From an uncultured Pelagibacteraceae bacterium (lineage in GTDB: Bacteria; Pseudomonadota; Alphaproteobacteria; Pelagibacterales; Pelagibacteraceae): a DNA stretch of 64,000 nucleotides. The stretch lies in assembly GCA_902577075.1 (NCBI GenBank), contig CACGXV010000002.1:202001-266000 (forward strand), written 5' to 3'. Both the position numbers and the translations under genes were made by a program. A model generated the notes under the pieces. The model saw only the letters and a program-made list of their open reading frames with translations, had not been told where the DNA came from and made no database searches. Shown here one piece after another: positions 58,870 through 64,000 of the stretch (position 1 is its first letter; each line of letters begins with the position of its first letter).

Positions 58870-59571
58870 ATGATAAGGAAATTTTTATTTTTATTTTTTT
58901 TCTTTCTTGGTATTTCATTAATATCTTTATTTTTTTTACCCTCACTCTTAATGCCAACTAAAATAGTTTTATTTGGTGGGAGAATAATGGGTAAATGGTC
59001 TAGTGTCTGCTTGCAGATTTTTTTACAGACAAAAATTATTATTAAAGGGAGAGAAAATATTATCAATGATGAAAAATTTTTTATAGCTTGTTCACATCAA
59101 TCAATGTTTGAAACTTTTTACTTACAAACAATTTTTAATTCACCAATTTTTATTTTAAAATACGAACTAATTAAAATACCAATATTTGGTTGGTATTTAA
59201 AAAAGATTGGTTCATTATCAGTTAACAGAAATAAAATTAGTAAAGATAACCTGGGCTTAATTGACAAAATAAAAAATTCTGTCAAAAATTCTAATAGACC
59301 TTTAATTATATTTCCACAAGGAACAAGGGTATTACCCAACGAAATTGTACCCTTTAAAAAGGGAGTAGGAAGAATTTATGATGAGTTAAAAATAAATTGC
59401 CAGCCTGTAGCAATAAACTCTGGAAATGTTTGGACTAAGAATGGCAGGTTATTTTTAAACAAAACTATAACGATATCTATTCTTCCTATAGTAGGACCTG
59501 GAATGGCTCCTGCTGAATTTACAAATTATATAGAAGGAAAAATATATAAGGAATTAAAGTCGATGAATTAG
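58870..59571 (+). CDS. plsC: 1-acyl-sn-glycerol-3-phosphate acyltransferase (PlsC family)
   Basis: The 233-residue membrane-associated protein has one or two N-terminal hydrophobic segments (MIRKFLFLFFFFLG) and the acyltransferase motif CSHQSMFETFYL, an HX4E form of the usual HX4D, seen in a branch of PlsC-like enzymes. The second motif is IFPQGTRVLP with the conserved EGTR-like QGTR. It makes phosphatidic acid or a related lipid from lysophosphatidic acid. The end overlaps the convergent end of dnaN by 4 bases. The family is clear; the exact substrate is not. Confidence 0.85.
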   Translation: MIRKFLFLFFFFLGISLISLFFLPSLLMPTKIVLFGGRIMGKWSSVCLQIFLQTKIIIKGRENIINDEKFFIACSHQSMFETFYLQTIFNSPIFILKYELIKIPIFGWYLKKIGSLSVNRNKISKDNLGLIDKIKNSVKNSNRPLIIFPQGTRVLPNEIVPFKKGVGRIYDELKINCQPVAINSGNVWTKNGRLFLNKTITISILPIVGPGMAPAEFTNYIEGKIYKELKSMN

Positions 59572-60680
59572 CCCTTCATTGGCATTACAACATAAATACT
59601 ATCAAAATCAGCTGGGTCTCTTATTAAAGCTGGTGAACCCGTATCCTTAAGATAAATCTCAATATTATCTCCATCAAGTTGAGATGCAACATCAATTAAA
59701 TATCTTGAATTGAAACTAATATCTAATTCATGATCAAACTTTACGCTTAAACTCTCTTTACCATCACCACTGTTTGTATTATTAACTGATAGGTTAAGAT
59801 TATTTTTTGATAGATTAAATTTAACTCCATCTTTTTTATCTAATGAAATTGATGCGACTCTGTCAACTGAATTCAAGAATGATTTAAGATCTACTTCTAA
59901 TTTTTTTTGATTTTCTTTTGGAATAACCTGAACATAATTTGGAAATTTTCCATCAATAAGTTTAGATATTAAAATACTGTTATTCATTTCAAACTTAATT
60001 TTTGATTTAATATTCGATATTTTTACTTCACCCTCATAATCCTCTAGTAAAGAACATAATTGAAATATAGTCTTTTTTGGCAAGATTATTTGATCAAATT
60101 CGACTTTCTTCTGAAGTCTTATTTTTGATATAGACATTCTATGACTGTCCGTGGCAGCCGCTGTTAAGAAATTTTTGTCATCAACTTCTGTTTGATGTAT
60201 AAAAATCCCACTTAGATAGTGCCTAGTCTCATCGTTAGATACTGAAAATTTACACTTATTTAACAGTTTAAGTAAATCTTTTGATGTAATTGTAAATTCA
60301 TTTTCATTAAAATTTTCATCAGTTAATGGGAATTCTGATGCACTTATACAATTTAAATTAAAAACTGAATTATCAGTTTCTAAATGCAATTTATTTTCAC
60401 TTGGATTAGAAAAATTTATTTTACTTCCAGAAGAAAACTTTCTTACAATATCATACATTATAGACGATGATGAAGTTGTTTTACCTTCCTCCAATATTTC
60501 AACATTTGGAATTTGATGTATGAAAATAAGATCAAGATCTGTTGCTGTAATTATTAATTTTGAATTACTTGCATCAAGCAGTACATTTGAGAGTATTGGC
60601 AAAGTACTTCTTTTTTCAATCACTCCCTGACAATAGCTTAAAGATTTTTGAAGATCTTGTTGATTTACGCTAAACTTCAT
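59568..60680 (-). CDS. dnaN: DNA polymerase III beta sliding clamp
   Basis: The 370-residue clamp holds the replicative polymerase on DNA. The N-terminus MKFSVNQQDLQKSLSYCQGVIEKRSTLPILSNVL and the C-terminal DSIYVVMPMKG are diagnostic of DnaN, with the three-domain pattern in between (RHYLSGIFIH, DGKFPNYVQVIP). It forms a dimeric ring. It overlaps the dnaA stop by 11 bases, the common dnaA-dnaN order, while gyrB is elsewhere in the window rather than next to it. Confidence 0.96.
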   Translation of the reverse strand: MKFSVNQQDLQKSLSYCQGVIEKRSTLPILSNVLLDASNSKLIITATDLDLIFIHQIPNVEILEEGKTTSSSSIMYDIVRKFSSGSKINFSNPSENKLHLETDNSVFNLNCISASEFPLTDENFNENEFTITSKDLLKLLNKCKFSVSNDETRHYLSGIFIHQTEVDDKNFLTAAATDSHRMSISKIRLQKKVEFDQIILPKKTIFQLCSLLEDYEGEVKISNIKSKIKFEMNNSILISKLIDGKFPNYVQVIPKENQKKLEVDLKSFLNSVDRVASISLDKKDGVKFNLSKNNLNLSVNNTNSGDGKESLSVKFDHELDISFNSRYLIDVASQLDGDNIEIYLKDTGSPALIRDPADFDSIYVVMPMKG

Positions 60681-62085
60681 TTTCCTTATTATATAAAATC
60701 TTATTTTTTAAACTATCAATATTAATACTTAATTCACTGTCTTCTTTTCTTAATCTCTCGATAGTTTTAACCGAGTGTATCACTGTTGTGTGGTCTCTAT
60801 TGGCAAAAGACCTACCTATCTCTGGCAATGATTTAGATGTTAGCATTTTTGCAAGATAAATTGCAGTCTGCCTCGGTCTAACAAGATATCTTGATCTTCT
60901 TGGTGAAAGCATTTCATTTTTACTTATCTTATAAAATTTACAAACTATTGTCTGAATTCTATCGATATCAACCTTATTTTCAGTATGATTTAGTAAATCT
61001 TTTAAAACTATTTTAACCTCTGACAAATTTGGAACTTTATTATAAATCCTTGTGAATGAAACAATTCTATTTAATGCTCCAACTAATTCTCTAATACTAG
61101 TTTTAATTTCCAAACTCAAAAATTTTAGAATTTCTTCAGATATTCTAACCTGGTTAGAATAAGAAAATTTTAACTCCTCTGTTTTAGATTTAATAATTTT
61201 ATATCTAAGTTCATAATCGGGGTTTTGAATATCAACAACCAATCCTCCTGAAAATCTTGATTTTATTCTTTCTTGAATTCTAGTTAGTTTGTTCGGTGGT
61301 CTATCTGCTGAAATTATTATTTGTGAGTTTTTATCTAATAATGCATTGAAGGTATGAAAAAATTCTTCTTGCATTGCTTCTTTGCCATTCATGAACTGAA
61401 TATCATCAATTAATAAAACATCAGTATTTCTAAAGTACTCTTTAAACTTTACCATTTCATTTGATTTTATAGACTTTACAAATTGGTACATAAATCTTTC
61501 TGCTGATATAAACATTACTTTATTCTTTTCTTTTAATTCTAAACCAATAGCGTTTAATAAGTGTGTTTTGCCCATTCCTACACCACCATACAAATATAAA
61601 GGATTATAATGTGCTATATCCTCTGAAACTTTTTTAGAGGCTTCAAAAGCTAGTTTGTTACTTCCTCCAGTTATAAAATTTTCGAAATTTTTATTTGGAT
61701 CTATTCTATTATATTGTAGATAAGAATCTTTTATGAACGATACGTTATCATTATTGGTTTCAATAGAATTTTGTGATGAAATATATGTTTCACCAATTTC
61801 TGTCTCTTTATTGTTTTTTATTGTGAATTCAATCCTTACTAAGTCTTTTTTGTATTCTTTAATTGTCTGCAATATTTGGTCTAAATATCTTGAAACTATC
61901 CAATCTCTGATAAATCTGGTTGAAACTGAAAATAATATATAATTATGAAATTCCTCAACTAATTCAATTTTTTTTATCCAACTTTCATAAATATCGTTTC
62001 CAAATTTTTCTCGCATTTGTTTTTTGATATTTTCCCAGTCAATTTTCTTTTCAAGTGCTTTATTGTTTTGTAAATTATTTTTCAT
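60670..62085 (-). CDS. dnaA: Chromosomal replication initiator DnaA
   Basis: DnaA unwinds the origin. I take the ATG at 62085 (471 residues); the frame is open to 62124 but the extra 13 residues look non-native, and no Shine-Dalgarno supports either start. Domain I is at the N-terminus (WENIKKQMREKFGNDIYESW), domain III has Walker A GGVGMGKTHLL and Walker B VLLIDDIQFM, and domain IV has the DNA-binding signature NRDHTTVIHSVKTI. Domain II is short. The gene precedes dnaN. The 271 bases upstream to rpsT hold the promoter and a long inverted repeat, but no obvious DnaA boxes. Confidence 0.96.
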   Translation of the reverse strand: MKNNLQNNKALEKKIDWENIKKQMREKFGNDIYESWIKKIELVEEFHNYILFSVSTRFIRDWIVSRYLDQILQTIKEYKKDLVRIEFTIKNNKETEIGETYISSQNSIETNNDNVSFIKDSYLQYNRIDPNKNFENFITGGSNKLAFEASKKVSEDIAHYNPLYLYGGVGMGKTHLLNAIGLELKEKNKVMFISAERFMYQFVKSIKSNEMVKFKEYFRNTDVLLIDDIQFMNGKEAMQEEFFHTFNALLDKNSQIIISADRPPNKLTRIQERIKSRFSGGLVVDIQNPDYELRYKIIKSKTEELKFSYSNQVRISEEILKFLSLEIKTSIRELVGALNRIVSFTRIYNKVPNLSEVKIVLKDLLNHTENKVDIDRIQTIVCKFYKISKNEMLSPRRSRYLVRPRQTAIYLAKMLTSKSLPEIGRSFANRDHTTVIHSVKTIERLRKEDSELSINIDSLKNKILYNKENEV

Positions 62086-62118
62086 GAGGGAGTTCCACTT
62101 AAGACCTCTCAAAAATTT

Positions 62119-62208
62119 TTGCAATAAATTTATTTGTAATAATAAAAAAAAATAAAATTTATGATTGAATAAATTTCTGATTGAATTTTTTTAAAATTAT
62201 TATTGCAA
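62119..62208. repeat. Inverted repeat pair in the dnaA upstream region
   Basis: TTGCAATAA (62119-62127) and its reverse complement TTATTGCAA (62200-62208) lie 72 bases apart in the dnaA 5' region. They could be paired operator half-sites or a chance match. They do not match the DnaA box TTATNCACA. The rest of the gap to rpsT (62209-62356) shows no gene and no further convincing structure. Confidence 0.3.
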
Positions 62209-62356
62209 CCTAATGGGGAGTAAAGAATTAAAAATCGAAAATTTTAATAAATCTATATCTAGTAACTTTTTAAATTAATCTTTAAGATGTAGTAAATTAT
62301 TGGTAAATTGTACGCTTAAGTTGTATACGAAAAAATTTTTTACTTATTGTAGGTTG

Positions 62357-62617
62357 TTAAAGAGAATTAATTTTTTTTGTAATTCTTGAAACATTCCTTG
62401 AGGCGTTTTGTTTTTTAATAACACCAGTCTTTGCTATAGACATCAATTCTGAATTTAACTTGGGTAAAAAGGCTAAAGCTTCTTTTTTATCTTTTTTTTC
62501 TATTATAGAGTTCATTGTTTTCAATGCACTTCTATAACGACTCTTTCTAGATCTATTAACAGCTGTTTGCCTTTTAATTTTTCTAGTACGTTTAATTGCT
62601 GATTTAGTATTTGCCAT
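62357..62617 (-). CDS. rpsT: 30S ribosomal protein S20 (bS20)
   Basis: The 86-residue protein starts MANTKSAIKRTRKIKRQTAVNRSRKSRYR and has the S20 pattern of basic helices with KTMNSIIEKKDKKEA; it binds 16S rRNA early in 30S assembly. It sits between mutM and dnaA, an order shared with many alphaproteobacteria. Its promoter is probably in the 50 bases upstream (62618-62667); I could not pick elements. Confidence 0.97.
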   Translation of the reverse strand: MANTKSAIKRTRKIKRQTAVNRSRKSRYRSALKTMNSIIEKKDKKEALAFLPKLNSELMSIAKTGVIKKQNASRNVSRITKKINSL

Positions 62618-62667
62618 AAGTGTGAGTGTATATCTTCAGATAGTGATTGGGTCAATACAATAATTGT

Positions 62668-63534
62668 TTATTTTTGACATAAATTACAAAAAAAACTTGA
62701 CCTATTTGAAATAAATTTTTTATTTATTTTCCCCTTGCAACTATATTTTAAACATTTTTTATTTTCTCTTTGATATACATTAAAATTTTTTTGAAAAGAG
62801 CCCTGATTTCCACTTATATTTTTAAAATCTCTTATGCTGGAACCACCTTTATCTATTGCTTTTTTTAAAACTAATTTTGAAAAATAAGAAATCTTTTGGC
62901 AATCATTTAAACTAAGCAAACTTGCTTGCTTTGATGGTAAAATCTTACATAAGAATAATATTTCACTAGCATAAATATTACCAATTCCAGAAACAAAATT
63001 CTGATCAATTAAAAAATTTTTAATATTTTTTTTTTTATTTTTAAAATAATTAAAAATATAGTTCTTATTAAATAATGGGTCAAAGGGCTCTGGCCCATAT
63101 TTTTTAAAGTTATTTTTAATTTGCTCATCACTTTTAAAATAAGTAAAATAGCCAAATCTTCTTGGATCATTATAAATCAATTTAAAGTTATCAATTTTCA
63201 TTTCTACATGATTATGCTTTTTGGGTAACAACGGAGAATGATAAAAACTCGTATTTGTTATTGAATTTTTTTTTCTGGATTTACTAATTAAATGAATAGT
63301 TCCCGACATCCCAAGATGAATCATTAAATTAGAACTATCCTCAAATTTTAGTATTAAATGTTTTGAAAATCTATCTACTTTAGTTATTTTTTTTTTTAAT
63401 ATATTTTTTTCAAAATTTTTTGGGATCTTAAACCGTAAATTCCTATTTTTTATAAATATATCTTTGATAATCTTTCCTGTAATACTCTTATTCAAAGATT
63501 GTTTAACGATTTCTACTTCTGGTAATTCGGGCAT
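62668..63534 (-). CDS. mutM: Formamidopyrimidine-DNA glycosylase (Fpg/MutM)
   Basis: The 288-residue enzyme removes 8-oxoguanine and cuts the abasic site. The catalytic proline P2 and E3 open the protein (MPELPEVEIVKQSL), the YNDPRRFGYF segment is conserved, and the FVSGIGNIYASEILF helix-two-turn-helix precedes a C-terminal zinc finger (CLKYSCKG... and CNLCQK with the four cysteines). The length is normal. It diverges from ubiE across 33 bases, the mutM<>ubiE arrangement of many alphaproteobacteria. Confidence 0.96.
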   Translation of the reverse strand: MPELPEVEIVKQSLNKSITGKIIKDIFIKNRNLRFKIPKNFEKNILKKKITKVDRFSKHLILKFEDSSNLMIHLGMSGTIHLISKSRKKNSITNTSFYHSPLLPKKHNHVEMKIDNFKLIYNDPRRFGYFTYFKSDEQIKNNFKKYGPEPFDPLFNKNYIFNYFKNKKKNIKNFLIDQNFVSGIGNIYASEILFLCKILPSKQASLLSLNDCQKISYFSKLVLKKAIDKGGSSIRDFKNISGNQGSFQKNFNVYQRENKKCLKYSCKGKINKKFISNRSSFFCNLCQK

Positions 63535-63567
63535 TTCATACTATATTAGTGTTTTAATATAATTTAT

Positions 63568-64000
63568 ATGCAACAAAATCTTCAAAATAAAGCAGGTCTC
63601 GTCGAGGGCGTATTTAATAAAGTTTACGATAAATATGATTTGATGAATGATTTTATGTCATTTGGAATTCATAGAATTTGGAAAAAAAACCTTATGAATT
63701 GGATGAATCCAACTGAAAATAAAAAGTATTTAGATGTTGCTTGCGGTACTGGTGACCTCGGAAAATTATTTTTAGACTACACAGACAAGAATGGAGAAAT
63801 TACATCTTCAGATTCGAACAAGAAAATGATCGAAAAAGGTAAAAAAAGATTGAGAAAGTATAAAAATATAAAATGGGTTGTGGCAGAAGCAGAAAAGTTA
63901 CCATTCGAAAATGATACTTTTGATTTTTATACAATAAGTTTTGGTTTACGAAATACTAAAAATTTAGATAAATCTTTATCAGAAGCATATAGAGTCCTTA
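63568..64000 (+). CDS. ubiE: Ubiquinone/menaquinone biosynthesis C-methyltransferase UbiE (partial, C-terminus outside)
   Basis: The ATG at 63568 opens a frame that runs off the window end (144 codons seen). It starts MQQNLQNKAGLVEGVFNKVYDKYDLMNDFMSFG, the family's N-terminal signature, then the SAM-binding VACGTGDLGKLFLD motif and the ISFGLRNTKNLDKSLSEAYRVL post-motif. UbiE methylates the ring of ubiquinone intermediates. It is divergent from mutM. The remaining part of the protein is beyond base 64000. Confidence 0.94.
   Translation, partial: MQQNLQNKAGLVEGVFNKVYDKYDLMNDFMSFGIHRIWKKNLMNWMNPTENKKYLDVACGTGDLGKLFLDYTDKNGEITSSDSNKKMIEKGKKRLRKYKNIKWVVAEAEKLPFENDTFDFYTISFGLRNTKNLDKSLSEAYRVL

Noticed and set aside
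62307..62325. TTGTACG and TTGTATACG as DnaA boxes or an origin
   Set aside because: They share only a short core and do not match TTATNCACA; too little for an origin call.

Overview
The window is chromosomal DNA from a very AT-rich, tightly packed alphaproteobacterium, most likely a member of the SAR11 clade (Pelagibacterales, 'Candidatus Pelagibacter' type). The grounds are the heavy use of A/T-ending codons, start and stop codons of neighbouring genes that usually touch or overlap, single-copy housekeeping genes, several alphaproteobacterial gene orders (bolA/J-domain/cobS/cobT, tlpA<>argH-lipoprotein-lysA, helicase-fdxA-carD, ubiE<>mutM-rpsT-dnaA), and marine-oligotroph features such as a TAXI-type TRAP transporter. 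The lineage call is inferred from content and style, not from a database comparison. No stretch of more than 300 bases lacks a gene; the longest gap is about 270 bases, upstream of dnaA. I see no insertion sequence, prophage or CRISPR array.

Layout. 1-691: the visible part of a secreted protein of unknown function and a 60-residue membrane protein, both leftward. 747-2349: aroK-aroB (shikimate pathway). 2341-5906: bolA diverging from a J-domain gene followed by cobS and cobT, with a 26-bp palindrome covering both divergent start codons. 5903-9241: a RegB-type redox histidine kinase behind gyrB. 9413-14558: tRNA-Ser, then an accessory cassette (nucleotide-sugar dehydrogenase, two glycosyltransferases, a membrane-anchored PQQ-type dehydrogenase). 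14563-24129: a long leftward translation block, thrS-infC-rpmI-rplT-pheS-pheT-lepA, preceded by a glycosyltransferase. 24169-31797: an alpha/beta hydrolase, the glutamate synthase genes gltD-gltB, and uppP. 31794-37790: a leftward operon with a pyruvate dehydrogenase E1, its E2, a gamma-butyrobetaine-dioxygenase-like enzyme and a DMT exporter. 37868-41845: tRNA-Arg, a 27-codon membrane peptide coupled to a thioesterase, and a TAXI TRAP transporter. 41967-45148: an aminotransferase and acetoacetyl-CoA synthetase. 45311-49350: SUV3-like helicase, TerB-like protein, ferredoxin and CarD regulator. 49351-49575: a complete tiny transcription unit for a 27-residue, almost purely Lys/Arg/Ala protein. 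49685-56080: acyl-CoA synthetase, tRNA-Leu, SGNH protein, a YqaA/DedA-like protein, dsbB, coq7, an HNH nuclease, an esterase and a TlpA-like thioredoxin. 56104-59571: argH, an LptM-like lipoprotein, lysA and an acyltransferase. 59568-64000: dnaN, dnaA, rpsT, mutM and the start of ubiE.

How the genes work together. Most of the window supplies core information processing (replication initiation, gyrase, tRNA charging, initiation and elongation factors), amino-acid synthesis (aromatic, Glu, Arg, Lys), envelope building (uppP, acyltransferase, glycosyltransferases, LptM-like lipoprotein) and thiol/redox maintenance (DsbB, TlpA, RegB, ferredoxin).

Most unusual points: (1) the lipoyl swinging-arm domain of this pyruvate dehydrogenase is fused to the N-terminus of E1, and the partner E2 has none; (2) the self-contained gene for the 27-residue basic protein, with TTGACA promoter, 5' stem-loop, strong Shine-Dalgarno and terminator; (3) a CobS/CobT AAA+/VWA pair coupled to a J-domain protein, with no catalytic chelatase subunit nearby; (4) the palindrome spanning the divergent bolA and J-domain start codons; (5) a 17-base homopolymer inside an aminotransferase gene.
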